This document shows positions 8,228 to 17,920 of a stretch of 43,996 nt of DNA, piece after piece; position 1 is the stretch's first letter, and each line of letters begins with the position of its first letter. The DNA comes from DASSKP01 sp035695045 (GTDB taxonomy: Bacteria > Actinomycetota > Actinomycetes > JAFAQI01). The DNA is taken from positions 1-43,996 of the forward strand of contig DASSEX010000013.1 in assembly GCA_035695045.1 (NCBI GenBank), in the 5' to 3' direction. The translations under genes and the position numbers were made by a program. The notes below the pieces were generated by a model. That model worked only from the letters and a program-made list of their open reading frames with translations. It was not told the DNA's origin and did not search any database.

Positions 8228-9081
8228 GCTCTCCCACCGTCGGCTTCATCGGCCTGGGTCAGATGGGCGGACAGATGGCCGCGAGGTTGACGGGCTGGCC
8301 CGGCGGGCTGGTCGTGTACGACGTGCGGTCCGCGGCCACGGATGCGGTCCGCATGCAGGATGTCCGCGTCGTGGGTTCGGCGGCGGAGGTCGCTATCGCG
8401 TCCGACGTCGTGTCGGTGATGGTGCTGGACGACGAGCAGGTGCGCGATGTCGTCGGCGAGCTGCTGGCGGCGGCGCGTCCCGGCCTCGTGATCGCCGTGC
8501 ACTCGACGATCGCCGTCCGGACGGCGGTCGAGCTCGGTGCCGCTGCGCGAGCCGCCGGCATCGAGCTGCTCGACGCGCCGGTGTCGGGCGGGGCCGTCGG
8601 CGCGAGCACCGGCCGGCTGGCCGCGATGGTGGGCGGCGAGCGGATGGCGTACGAACTCTGCCGCGACGTGTTCCGGCAGTGGGCGGAGCTCGTCGTCCAC
8701 GTCGGTGAGACGGGCGCCGGGACGCGGGCGAAGCTGGCCCGCAACCTGCTCGGCTTCGTGGGCTACGCCGCCGCGGCGGAGGCGCAGCGGCTGGCGGCCG
8801 CCGCCGGCGTCGACCTGCGCAAGCTGGGTGCGGTCGTCCGGCACACCGACGCGCTGACGGGCGGTCCCGGCGCCATCATGTTGCGCGACACCGTGGCACC
8901 GCTCGCCGCCGACGACCCGCTGTACGACGTCCTCGCGCACACCCGGCGGCTGGGGGAGAAGGACCTCGAGCTCGCTCTCGAGCTCGGTGCCGAGCTCGAG
9001 GTGGACCTGCCGCTGGCACGGTCCGCTCGACGCTCGCTGGCCGCCGATCTCGGGCTGAGCCCTACGGAGGCAACGACATGA
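8224..9081 (+). CDS. NAD(P)-dependent beta-hydroxyacid dehydrogenase (3-hydroxyisobutyrate dehydrogenase family)
   Basis: 285 aa. The dinucleotide-binding motif GFIGLGQMGG opens the protein (residues 7-16). DAPVSGG at 117-123 is the substrate-binding signature, and K170 in GTRAKLARNLL is the family catalytic lysine, with N174 as the usual partner. It should oxidise a beta-hydroxy acid or reduce the corresponding aldehyde or imine (imine reductases share this fold). The GTG start overlaps the P450 stop as GTGA and the end overlaps the next gene as ATGA. Role in the operon: likely the step after P450 hydroxylation; specificity unknown. Confidence 0.88.
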   Translation: MSSPTVGFIGLGQMGGQMAARLTGWPGGLVVYDVRSAATDAVRMQDVRVVGSAAEVAIASDVVSVMVLDDEQVRDVVGELLAAARPGLVIAVHSTIAVRTAVELGAAARAAGIELLDAPVSGGAVGASTGRLAAMVGGERMAYELCRDVFRQWAELVVHVGETGAGTRAKLARNLLGFVGYAAAAEAQRLAAAAGVDLRKLGAVVRHTDALTGGPGAIMLRDTVAPLAADDPLYDVLAHTRRLGEKDLELALELGAELEVDLPLARSARRSLAADLGLSPTEATT

Positions 9082-9464
9082 CCGACGACGGTTCCGACAG
9101 ACGGCAGGCCGGCCGCGAGCTGATGGCGCGGGTCTATGGCTGGGACGAGGCGCCGGACGTGCCCGGTGACTTCTTCGCGATGACCGCCGAGCACCTGTTC
9201 GGCACCGTGTGGTCACGCGACGGGCTGTCGATGCGCGACCGCCGGCTGCTCCTGCTGGGGCTCCTCGTGGGGCTCGGCGAGCACGACGTGGTCGGGCTCC
9301 AGGTGGACGCCGCTCTGCACAACGGCGAGTTGTCTGCCGACGAGCTCCGCGAGATCGTCATCTTCCTCACGCACTATGCAGGCTGGCCTCGGGGCGCAGC
9401 GCTCAACACCCTCGTCGAGCGCGCGATCGGGAAGCGGCGGCGCGAGGAAGAGGGAGCGACATGA
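9078..9464 (+). CDS. Carboxymuconolactone decarboxylase-family protein
   Basis: 128 aa, all-helical. The block HNGELSADELREIVIFLTHYAGWPRGAALN is the CMD-family core, with the histidine of LTHYAGWP. The protein has no cysteine, so it cannot be an AhpD-type peroxidase relying on CxxC and resembles gamma-carboxymuconolactone decarboxylase-type members instead. It lies fourth in the TetR-P450 chain with ATGA overlaps at both ends. A decarboxylase or isomerase-like role on a ring-cleavage-type intermediate is plausible but unproven. Confidence 0.82.
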   Translation: MTDDGSDRRQAGRELMARVYGWDEAPDVPGDFFAMTAEHLFGTVWSRDGLSMRDRRLLLLGLLVGLGEHDVVGLQVDAALHNGELSADELREIVIFLTHYAGWPRGAALNTLVERAIGKRRREEEGAT

Positions 9465-9868
9465 CGATCGACGACGTGGTGGAGCGGTGGCATCGGCACC
9501 TGGCCGGTGATCTCCCCGGCGGCCTCGACGAGCTGCTGGCCGACGATGTCGTCTTCTACTCGCCCGTCGTCTACACGCCGCAGCGCGGCAAGGAGATCAC
9601 CACGCTGTATCTCGAGGCGGCGAAGCAGGCCCTGCCAGGAGACGCGGGGGAAGGTGCATTCCACTACACGAAGCAGGTCACGGCAGGGGACACGGCCGTG
9701 CTCGAGTTCGAGACGACCGTTGCCGGCAAGTACGTCAACGGCGTCGACATCCTCCGCTGCGACGACGCCGGCCGGATCGTCGAGTTCCGCGTGATGATCC
9801 GGCCCCTGCAGGCCGTCAACGCGGTCCACCAGCAGATGCAGGAGATGCTCGCCGCCCTGCAGAGCTGA
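9461..9868 (+). CDS. NTF2-like / SnoaL-like protein
   Basis: 135 aa from the ATG that overlaps the CMD-like stop (ATGA). The open frame extends upstream, but only as a shadow of the previous gene. The pattern fits the NTF2-like cone fold: helix VVERWHRHLAGDLPGGLDELLADDVVFYSPV, then strands ending with GKYVNGVDILRCDDAGRIVEFRVMIRPLQAVNAV. SnoaL-like relatives act as small isomerases, cyclases or hydrolases, or simply bind ligands. It is the last gene of the overlapping chain. Function in this operon is unknown. Confidence 0.8.
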   Translation: MTIDDVVERWHRHLAGDLPGGLDELLADDVVFYSPVVYTPQRGKEITTLYLEAAKQALPGDAGEGAFHYTKQVTAGDTAVLEFETTVAGKYVNGVDILRCDDAGRIVEFRVMIRPLQAVNAVHQQMQEMLAALQS

Positions 9869-9913
9869 GGCTCCTGAGCAGGAGTGCCGCCGCTGCGCGT
9901 CGAAGCGCTCGGC

Positions 9914-11308
9914 ATGAAGCCTCGCCGCGTCAGCGCTGCCGCTGCTCTTCTGGTCGCCCTCGGTTCCGTGTCCGCCGTGGCCGGTGTCACGGGACCCGTG
10001 CCCTTGCCGACGAGTGGCGCGACACCCACGAAGGTCGCCGTCCCGGTTCGCACGTCGTCGTACGCCGTCTACGACGCCAAGGGTCACAAGACCGGCGTTG
10101 CGCACTGGCGGATCTCGCCTGCCGGTGGCAACTGCTGCGAGACCTATGTCAGCTCGACACGTGACGGACGGATCGTCGAGTCCGGCGGGACCTACCCCTG
10201 GTACACCGACGACCGCGGCAAGACCTGGTACCAGGTGAAGTTCGACATCCCGGACCAGAACGACAACGGCAAGGCCATCGCAGGTGGCGAAGGCGCCACC
10301 GTGACCGGACCGCACGGTGACGTCTACGGCGTCACCTGGGACGCCTACAGCGGCGACCACCTGCAGGCCTACCGCTACACGGCCCAGACAAAGACGTGGG
10401 ACGTCAGCGAGGTCGTCATGAAGTCTCCGTTCTACGACCGGCCGTGGCTGAGCTATGCGAAGGGCCCGGTCACTCTCGACGGCAAGCGCATCCCGCAGAT
10501 CCTCGACGTGACCGGCGGCGGCATCACCAAGGACGTCGACACGTTCAGCCCCGACGGGCTCGACTACAGCGACCCGTCGTTCTTCTACGGCGACGAGCAG
10601 CAGAACGGCACCGGCCACGCGGTCGTGAAGGTCGTGCGCAACCAGGACGCCGACTACTGGCAGCCGCACCCCGGCACCGGCACGCTGCCGCTGAACGCCG
10701 GCGGCATGTTGCGCTTCGGCAACCAGGAGGACGTCACCGGGCAGCGCGCGTGCCCGGTCGCTCAGCTGACCCCGAGCGCCACCTGGCAGTGCGTGAGCAT
10801 GCGGGCGAAGTTCCAGGGCGTCGTGCGCCAGGACTCCCGCGGGTATCTCGTCGAGGCCTACCCGACGCCGGGCAACACCTCGATCGTCCTGGCGACGTCG
10901 CGTGACGGCGGCGTCCACTGGGCGCAGACCACGCTGGCGCCACCGAAGGCGACTGGCGCGGTTCGGCTCGAGACGCCGAACCTCTACGACCTCGTCGCCA
11001 ACGGTGCGCTCGGTCAGGCGGTCGTCTCCGCGCGCTTCGACGACGCGAAGGGCAACGGGCACGACATGGTCTTCCGCGTCACCACGCGTTCGTCGCGACC
11101 TGCCCTCATGGCGACCTACGTCGTGGGCAAGGGCGACCTCAACACCGCCAACGACGTCACGGGCTCGGCCGGCTACCGCTACGACTACGAGAGCGTCGCG
11201 CTGCTGCCCGACGGTCGGCTCGCAGTGTCCTTCGACGACTCGACGTGCGTGCAGCCCTCGCTGCGCGACAGCACCCACCGCAGCCCGGAAGTCGCGATCC
11301 TGCTGTGA
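9914..11308 (+). CDS. Secreted Asp-box (sialidase-type beta-propeller) protein
   Basis: 464 aa from ATG 9914. A GTG at 9884 would add ten residues but sits on its own AGGAG. Residues 1-25 form a signal peptide (MKPRRV then AAALLVALGSVSAVAG). The rest is rich in Gly, Asp, Thr and Tyr and has propeller-like strands. Asp-box motifs are visible in YTDDRGKTWYQV and TSRDGGVHWAQ, and ILDVTGGG and SYAKGP resemble blades of the BNR/sialidase superfamily. Five cysteines (NCCETY, RACPV, QCVSM, STCVQ) may form disulfides outside the cell. It ends in a GTGA overlap with a larger propeller protein. No catalytic set is recognised; it could be a carbohydrate-active enzyme or a binding protein. Confidence 0.75.
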   Translation: MKPRRVSAAAALLVALGSVSAVAGVTGPVPLPTSGATPTKVAVPVRTSSYAVYDAKGHKTGVAHWRISPAGGNCCETYVSSTRDGRIVESGGTYPWYTDDRGKTWYQVKFDIPDQNDNGKAIAGGEGATVTGPHGDVYGVTWDAYSGDHLQAYRYTAQTKTWDVSEVVMKSPFYDRPWLSYAKGPVTLDGKRIPQILDVTGGGITKDVDTFSPDGLDYSDPSFFYGDEQQNGTGHAVVKVVRNQDADYWQPHPGTGTLPLNAGGMLRFGNQEDVTGQRACPVAQLTPSATWQCVSMRAKFQGVVRQDSRGYLVEAYPTPGNTSIVLATSRDGGVHWAQTTLAPPKATGAVRLETPNLYDLVANGALGQAVVSARFDDAKGNGHDMVFRVTTRSSRPALMATYVVGKGDLNTANDVTGSAGYRYDYESVALLPDGRLAVSFDDSTCVQPSLRDSTHRSPEVAILL

Positions 11309-13626
11309 GGGTGCATCGGCCGCTCGGGGGGCTGATCGCACTGCAGCTCGCCGCGAGCATCACGGTCGCGGTCGTCGTACCCATGGGAGCCGGGCAGCTG
11401 CCCGGCGCGCGCGCCGGCATGCGCGACGTCGAGGGCTCGATGGGGCCCGGCGACGGTTACCTGTTGGCGCGATCGGCGACCGGCACGTTCACTGCCGCTG
11501 ATCTGGCGATTGCCGGACGTCAGCGTGCCGCGGTCGCCCGGGAGACACGACGTGAGGCGCCGGACATCGCGAAGCCGGCGTGGCGCTTCCAGGGCCCGGT
11601 CAACATCGGTGGCCGGGTCGTCGACATGGCGCTGGACCCGCACAAGGTCAGGACCGTGTACGTCGCCACCGCCGGCGGCGGGCTCTGGCGGACGAACAAC
11701 GGCGGTCGCACCTTCGCCCCCGCGTGGCCGGCGTCACTGACCCAGGCGCTCGGTGCCGTCGCGATGAGCCGCGACGGCACGCTCTACGTCGGCGCCGGCG
11801 AGACCAACCCCGGCGGCGGGTCGATCACCTACGGCGGTGACGGCATCTACCGGTCGACCGACGGCGGCAGGACATGGCGCAACGTCGGCCTCCGCAACTC
11901 CGGGACCATCGCCCGCATCGTCGTCGATCCGCTCAACCCCCGACGCCTCTACGTCGCCGTGTCCGGCAACCTCTACGTCCCCGGCGGCCAGCGCGGCCTC
12001 TACGTCAGCAACGACCGCGGTGCGACCTGGCAACGCCTGCTCGCGCCGCCGAACAGCACGACCGGGGCGTCGGACGTCGCCGTCGACCCGAAGGACCCGC
12101 GGCGGATCTACGTCGGCATGTGGGACCACATCCGCCACCCGGACGAGCGCACTTACACGGGGGTCGGGTCGGGTCTCTGGACGACGACGAACCGCGGTCA
12201 GACGTGGACCCACCCGACGGTCGACGCGGGTCTCCTTCCGGACAGTCCGGGTAACGGCCGGATCGGTGTGACCGTCGACCCGGTGCATCCGGCGAACGTC
12301 TACCTCGTCTACGCCAACGACCCACTCGGTCTCTTCGAGGCGTTCTTCACGTCGACCGACCACGGGGCGACCTGGACGGCACCGCCACAGGCGCAGAGTG
12401 ATCTCGCCGACTCGCAGTACGTCTACGGCTGGTGGTTCGCGCACGTCTGGGTCGACCCGTGGCACCCCTCGCACGTCTACCTCGCGGGGCTCGACCTCTA
12501 CCAGTCGACCGACAGCGGCGCGTCGTTCTCGATCTCCGGTGGCGTGCACTCCGACCAGCACGCGATGGCGTTCGACCCACGTGTCCGCAACCTCGTCTAT
12601 CTCGGCGACGACGGCGGCTTCTACCGGTCGACCACTGCGGGTTCGACGAACAGCTGGTTGAAGGCGACGTACGAGCCGTGGACGCAGTTCGACGGACTCG
12701 ACGTCAGCGAGCAGGACCCGTCGCGCATCGTCGGCGGGCTGCAGGACAACGGCTCGGTGCGCAGCTGGGGCATGCACGGACACCGGCAACGTGACTGGAC
12801 GTCCGACTACGGCGGCGACGGTCAGCAGAACCTCGTCAACCCGAAGAACAAGGACAACGTCTTCGCCTGCCTGCAGTACGGCAACTGCGCGGTCTCCACC
12901 GACGGTGGCGACACGATGAACGAGTTCGACCAGCAGACGGTCTCCGACCGGCACAACTACTTCACGCCGATGGCGTTCGACCCGAACAACCCGAGCGTCG
13001 TCTACTACGCCGGCGACTACGTCAACAAGTCGATCGACGGCGGCAACACGTGGGTGCCGATCAGCAACGACCTCGGCAACCTCGATCCGGGCACCGAGCT
13101 CAACCCGCTGTACGCCGCGCACTACGGCACCGTCACGACGCTCGCGGTGTCCGCCAAGGACTCCGACGTCATCTGGGCCGGCACCGACAACGGGTTGCTC
13201 TGGAAGACGACGACGGGCACGTTGCCCTGGACGCAGATCTCGTCGCCGACGCTGCCGGTGAAGTGGGTCAGCCACGTCACCATCGATCCGGCCGACCCGA
13301 ACCACGTGTACGTCGCCTACAGCGGCTTCCGTGAGGGCGATCGGGCGTCGTACCTCTTCGAGACGCGCGACGGCGGCACGACCTGGCGGAACATCAGTGC
13401 CAACCTCCCGCAGGCGCCGGTCAACGACGTGGTGGTCGTCGGCCATCGCCTGTACGTCGCCAGCGATGTGGGTGTGTTCACCTCCGACGTGCGACGCGTG
13501 CGCTGGTACCTCCTGGGCCGCGGGCTGCCGGACGCGCCCGTGACCAGGTTGCGGTACGTCGCGAAGAATGCCCGGCTCTACGTGTCGACGTTCGGTCGCT
13601 CGGTCTGGTCGGTCGCCGTCGGCTGA
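11305..13626 (+). CDS. Large secreted BNR/VPS10-type beta-propeller protein
   Basis: 773 aa from the GTG overlapping the previous stop (GTGA); a second GTG at 11311 is equally possible. A signal peptide follows (LGGLIALQLAASITVAVVV). The mature part is built of repeated blades with Asp-box motifs: TNNGGRTF, STDGGRTW, SNDRGATW, TTNRGQTW, STDHGATW, STDSGASF, STDGGDTM, SIDGGNTW, TRDGGTTW. Each is preceded by a VDPxxPxxxYV strand. Nine or more motifs over about 700 residues suggest two propellers, as in sortilin/VPS10 domains and GH74-like proteins. It is translationally coupled to the smaller propeller protein, so the two probably act together outside the cell. Function unknown. Confidence 0.8.
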   Translation: MRVHRPLGGLIALQLAASITVAVVVPMGAGQLPGARAGMRDVEGSMGPGDGYLLARSATGTFTAADLAIAGRQRAAVARETRREAPDIAKPAWRFQGPVNIGGRVVDMALDPHKVRTVYVATAGGGLWRTNNGGRTFAPAWPASLTQALGAVAMSRDGTLYVGAGETNPGGGSITYGGDGIYRSTDGGRTWRNVGLRNSGTIARIVVDPLNPRRLYVAVSGNLYVPGGQRGLYVSNDRGATWQRLLAPPNSTTGASDVAVDPKDPRRIYVGMWDHIRHPDERTYTGVGSGLWTTTNRGQTWTHPTVDAGLLPDSPGNGRIGVTVDPVHPANVYLVYANDPLGLFEAFFTSTDHGATWTAPPQAQSDLADSQYVYGWWFAHVWVDPWHPSHVYLAGLDLYQSTDSGASFSISGGVHSDQHAMAFDPRVRNLVYLGDDGGFYRSTTAGSTNSWLKATYEPWTQFDGLDVSEQDPSRIVGGLQDNGSVRSWGMHGHRQRDWTSDYGGDGQQNLVNPKNKDNVFACLQYGNCAVSTDGGDTMNEFDQQTVSDRHNYFTPMAFDPNNPSVVYYAGDYVNKSIDGGNTWVPISNDLGNLDPGTELNPLYAAHYGTVTTLAVSAKDSDVIWAGTDNGLLWKTTTGTLPWTQISSPTLPVKWVSHVTIDPADPNHVYVAYSGFREGDRASYLFETRDGGTTWRNISANLPQAPVNDVVVVGHRLYVASDVGVFTSDVRRVRWYLLGRGLPDAPVTRLRYVAKNARLYVSTFGRSVWSVAVG

Positions 13627-13629
13627 CAC

Positions 13630-13670
13630 AGGGAGCTTCACCCTCCCTTAACCCACCGCCTCTACGGTGG
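13630..13670 (+). terminator. Two adjacent hairpins after the propeller genes
   Basis: AGGGAG (13630-13635) pairs with CTCCCT (13643-13648) over a 7-nt loop, followed by TTAA. CCACCG (13653-13658) pairs with CGGTGG (13665-13670) over a 6-nt loop. Both lie within 45 nt of the stop codon and before the ABC exporter. They could terminate the propeller transcript, though no long T-run follows. TACGGT (13663-13668) in the second hairpin could also be a -10 box for the exporter. Confidence 0.45.
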
Positions 13671-13701
13671 TCCTCGGAGACCCGCCGGCAGGGGAGTGCG
13701 C

Positions 13702-14606
<905 letters not shown>

Positions 14607-14610
<4 letters not shown>

Positions 14611-15437
14611 CCGTCGTCGAGAGCGAGACTGCGCGGCAGCCCTCGCAAGGCCTGGGCCGCCGGGTCACGTTTCCTCGCGTCGTACGTGCCGAGTGGATTC
14701 GGTTCCGCTCGCTGCGCAGCACGTGGATCACTCTCGCCGTGACGGTCGTCTTCGTGATCGGTCTCGGCGCGCTCTTCACCGCCGCCCGCGCTGCGCACTG
14801 GCCGCCGCGGGACCCGGGTGAGCTGGTGACGTTCGACCCCACTCGCACGAGTCTGGGTGGCACGTTCCTGGCTCAGCTCGCGGTCGGAGTTCTCGGTGTC
14901 CTGGTCGTGACGGGGGAGTACGCCACCGGGATGATCCGCGCGACGTTCACCGCGGTGCCGCGCAGGCTCTCCGTGCTCAGCGCGCGTTCGCTGGTCTTCG
15001 CCGTGGTGACCGTGCTGGTTCTCGTGCCGAGCTGCGTGCTGGCGTTCGTGCTCGGCCAGCACTTCCTGTCGCCGAAGCACATCCAGACGGACTTCAGCGC
15101 CCCCGGCGTGACCCGCGCTGTGATCGGAGCCGGCCTCTACCTCGTCGCCGTCGGACTGCTCGGCGTGGCGCTGGGGTGGCTGCTGCGCCACACCGCGGGC
15201 GCGATCGCCGTGCTCGTCAGCCTGCTGCTGATCATCCCGATCCTCGTGCACTTCCTCCCGGACCCCTGGCCGGACCGGATCTCGAAGTGGCTTCCGGGTG
15301 AGGCCGGCCAGGCACTCTGGGCGGTCCGTCCCGACCCGAACACGCTCGCGCCGTGGGCCGGCTTCGGCGTGCTGATGGCCTACGTGGCCGCCGGCCTGAT
15401 CGCCGCCGCGTTCCTGCTCCACCGCCGCGACGTCTAG
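14607..15437 (+). CDS. ABC-2 type transporter permease
   Basis: 276 aa from the GTG that overlaps the ATPase stop (GTGA); the frame is open further upstream only as a shadow. There are six hydrophobic segments: about residues 41-59 (ITLAVTVVFVIGLGALF), the LAQLAVGVLGVLVVTGEYATGMIRATF block typical of ABC-2 permeases, LVFAVVTVLVLVPSCVLAFVLG, LYLVAVGLLGVALGWLL, IAVLVSLLLIIPILVHFL and a last helix before the basic tail HRRDV. It works with the preceding ATPase as a homodimeric exporter channel. Confidence 0.87.
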
Positions 15438-15516
15438 GCGACTCGTGGCGGTCGCCGGGACGCGTGCGGCCGCGGCTCCGACCCGCAGGGACGGCCGGGC
15501 ACCCGTGCGGGTGGGC

Positions 15517-15528
15517 GACAATGGACGG
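15517..15528 (+). promoter_or_regulatory. Leaderless-type -10 box for dxr
   Basis: GACAAT (15517-15522) followed by 6 nt and the GTG start at 15529, with no ribosome-binding site. The spacing matches the other leaderless-type starts here. A small hairpin (CACCC-GTGC-GGGTG) lies just upstream and no good -35 is seen. Confidence 0.45.
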
Positions 15529-16737
15529 GTGACCCGCGACGTCGTGCTGCTCGGCTCCACCGGGTCGATCGGCACCCAGGCGCTCGACGTCGTGCGTGCC
15601 AATCCCGACCGGTTCCGCGTCGTCGGTCTGGCGGCCGGCGGCGACCGGCCGGACCTGCTCGCGCAGCAGGCGCTCGAGTTCCAGGTCGAGGCGGTGGCGA
15701 TCGCCAAGGCCACGGCCGCCGAGGACGTTCAGCTGGCGTTCTACGCCGCCGCCCAGAAGAGCGGCTACAACGCGGGCGACTTCGCGATGCCCAAGCTCCT
15801 CACCGGCCCGGAGGCGGCCACCGAGCTCGCCGGGTGGCCCACGGCCGACCTGGTGCTCAACGGCATGACCGGCTCGATCGGTCTGGCGCCGACGCTCGCC
15901 GCTCTCGACGCCGGCCACACTCTCGCGCTCGCCAACAAGGAGTCGCTCGTCGCCGGCGGGCCACTCGTGATGGACCGCGCCCGGCCCGGCCAGATCGTGC
16001 CGGTCGACTCCGAGCACTCCGCGCTCGCCCAGTGCCTGCGCGGCGGCCGTGCCGACGAGGTCCGGCGGCTGGTGCTGACGGCGAGCGGCGGGCCGTTCCG
16101 CGGCAGGAGCCGCGCAGAGCTGACCGATGTCACCCCGAAGCAGGCGCTCGCCCACCCGACGTGGGACATGGGTCCGGTCGTCACCATCAACAGCGCGACG
16201 CTGGTCAACAAGGGCCTCGAGCTCATCGAGGCTCACTTTCTCTTCAGCATCCCGTACGACGACATCGACGTGGTCGTGCATCCGCAGTCGGTCATCCACT
16301 CGATGGTCGAGTTCGTCGACGGGTCGACGATCGCGCAGGCAAGTCCGCCGGACATGCACCTGCCGATCGCGCTCGCCCTTGGCTGGCCCGACCGCGTTGC
16401 GGACGCCGCTGCCGCGGTCGACTGGCGCCGCGCCACGAGCTGGGAGTTCGAGCCGCTCGACCGCGCCGCGTTCCCCGCCGTCGACCTCGCCCGGACCGTC
16501 GGCGGTCGTGGGGGAGTCGCTCCCGCCGTCTACAACGCCGCGAACGAAGAGTGTGTCAGCGCCTTCGTCGAAGGGCGGCTCCCCTTCCTCGGCATCGTCG
16601 ACACGGTGGCGGCCGTGGTCGCCGACCTCGCGGACACACCGGGGTCGACGCCGACTGTCGACGACGTGCTCGCAGCCGAGACCTGGGCGCGGGAGTCCGC
16701 GCGCACCCGCCTGGCCGCGGTAGGAGCGAAGGCATGA
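15529..16737 (+). CDS. dxr: 1-deoxy-D-xylulose-5-phosphate reductoisomerase
   Basis: 402 aa. Catalyses the second step of the MEP isoprenoid pathway, DXP to 2-C-methyl-D-erythritol 4-phosphate with NADPH, in the cytoplasm. The NADPH-binding GSTGSIGTQALDVV is at the N-terminus. NGMTGSIGLAPTLAAL and ANKESLVAGG are conserved, as is the metal and substrate site VPVDSEHSAL. The flexible-loop region reads SGGPFRGRSRAEL and the C-terminal NAANEECVSAF is typical. GTG 15529 is chosen because the first conserved strand follows at once; the open frame upstream is low-complexity. It overlaps the site-2 protease gene as ATGA, in the actinobacterial order dxr - rip - ispG - GNAT. Confidence 0.95.
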   Translation: MTRDVVLLGSTGSIGTQALDVVRANPDRFRVVGLAAGGDRPDLLAQQALEFQVEAVAIAKATAAEDVQLAFYAAAQKSGYNAGDFAMPKLLTGPEAATELAGWPTADLVLNGMTGSIGLAPTLAALDAGHTLALANKESLVAGGPLVMDRARPGQIVPVDSEHSALAQCLRGGRADEVRRLVLTASGGPFRGRSRAELTDVTPKQALAHPTWDMGPVVTINSATLVNKGLELIEAHFLFSIPYDDIDVVVHPQSVIHSMVEFVDGSTIAQASPPDMHLPIALALGWPDRVADAAAAVDWRRATSWEFEPLDRAAFPAVDLARTVGGRGGVAPAVYNAANEECVSAFVEGRLPFLGIVDTVAAVVADLADTPGSTPTVDDVLAAETWARESARTRLAAVGAKA

Positions 16738-17915
16738 GCTACGCCCTTGGCGTGATCGTGTTCGTCGTCGCGCTGCTCGTCTCCGTGATGCTGCACGAGT
16801 TCGGCCACTTCGCGACCGCGAAGCACTACGGGATGAAGGCCACGAAGTTCTTCATCGGCTTCGGTCCCACGCTGTGGTCGACGCGTCGCGGCGAGACCGA
16901 GTACGGCGTGAAGGCGATCCCGGCCGGCGGTTTCGTGAAGATCATCGGGATGACGCCGCTCGAGGACGTGGAGCCCGGCGACGAGGACCGGGTCTTCTAC
17001 AAGCAACCGCCGGTGCGCCGCTTCGTCGTCCTGGTCGCCGGCTCGCTCGCGCACCTGATCATCGCCGTGCTCGTCGTGTTCGCCTGCATCGCCGCCACGC
17101 ACGACGACCCGATCATCGCCGACCTCCGCGTGTCGCGGACCCCGACCTGCATCACCGCCGACTCCAGCCAGCCCTGCACGCCGTCCGACCCGCGAGCACC
17201 GGCGTACGGCGTCCTTCGCAAGGGCGACGTCATCGTCAGCGTCAACGGGCAGGACGTCTCGTCCCAGAGCTCGGCGACGCTCAGCGACATCGTCGGGAAG
17301 AACGCCGGCCGCCCGGTGACCTTTGTGGTGATGCGGGCCGGGCACGACCAGACACTGCGCGTGACGCCGATCCCGTTCAACCTCGACGGCAAGACCGTCG
17401 GCCGGATCGGGGTCGAGAGCGAGCTGGTGCCACGCCATGTGAGCACGACACAGGCATTCGGCCGGACGTTCACCGCGCTCGGCTCGTTCTTCACCTCGAC
17501 GGTGAAAGCACTCGGCGACCTACCGCATCAGATCTCGCTGATCCTGCAGAACAAACCGCGCGGCAACGGCGCGGCCAGCGTCGTCGACATCGCACGCGTG
17601 AGTGGCCAGGTCGCCCAGGCGCACGTGTCACTCGGCGAGCGAATCGCCTCGTTGATGCTGATCATCGCCCAGGTCAACTTCTTCATCGGCATCTTCAACC
17701 TGCTGCCGTTGCTGCCGCTCGACGGCGGTCACATCGCGATCCTCGGCTTCGAGGAAGCACGGTCGCGCCTCTATCGCCGCATCGGCCGGCGCGACCCCGG
17801 CCGCGTCGACCTGCTCAAGATCATGCCGGTCACCTACGCTGTAGTTGCCCTGTTCATCGGGGTTTCCCTGCTGCTGGTCTACGCCGGCATCGTCAACCCG
17901 ATCCGGATCCAGTGA
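16734..17915 (+). CDS. rip1: Site-2 (RIP) intramembrane zinc metalloprotease
   Basis: 393 aa, M50 family (RseP/Rip1). It cleaves membrane anchors such as anti-sigma factors inside the bilayer. The zinc motif HEFGH is at residues 21-25 in the first helix. The second motif NLLPLLPLDGGH (zinc-ligand Asp) is near residues 323-334. A PDZ domain lies between them (YGVLRKGDVIVSVNGQDV, GKNAGRPVTFVVMRAG). Four membrane segments are visible. The ATG overlaps the dxr stop (ATGA). This position between dxr and ispG is the same as for Rip1 (Rv2869c) in mycobacteria, which supports orthology; the substrates here are unknown. Confidence 0.92.
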   Translation: MSYALGVIVFVVALLVSVMLHEFGHFATAKHYGMKATKFFIGFGPTLWSTRRGETEYGVKAIPAGGFVKIIGMTPLEDVEPGDEDRVFYKQPPVRRFVVLVAGSLAHLIIAVLVVFACIAATHDDPIIADLRVSRTPTCITADSSQPCTPSDPRAPAYGVLRKGDVIVSVNGQDVSSQSSATLSDIVGKNAGRPVTFVVMRAGHDQTLRVTPIPFNLDGKTVGRIGVESELVPRHVSTTQAFGRTFTALGSFFTSTVKALGDLPHQISLILQNKPRGNGAASVVDIARVSGQVAQAHVSLGERIASLMLIIAQVNFFIGIFNLLPLLPLDGGHIAILGFEEARSRLYRRIGRRDPGRVDLLKIMPVTYAVVALFIGVSLLLVYAGIVNPIRIQ

Positions 17916-17920
17916 TTTCG

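Noticed and set aside
9870..9890. CTCCTGAGCAGGAG inverted repeat after the NTF2-like gene, and a GTG start at 9884
   Set aside because: The stem leaves a very small loop and there is no T-run; the GTG sits on its own AGGAG, and ATG 9914 gives a better signal peptide.
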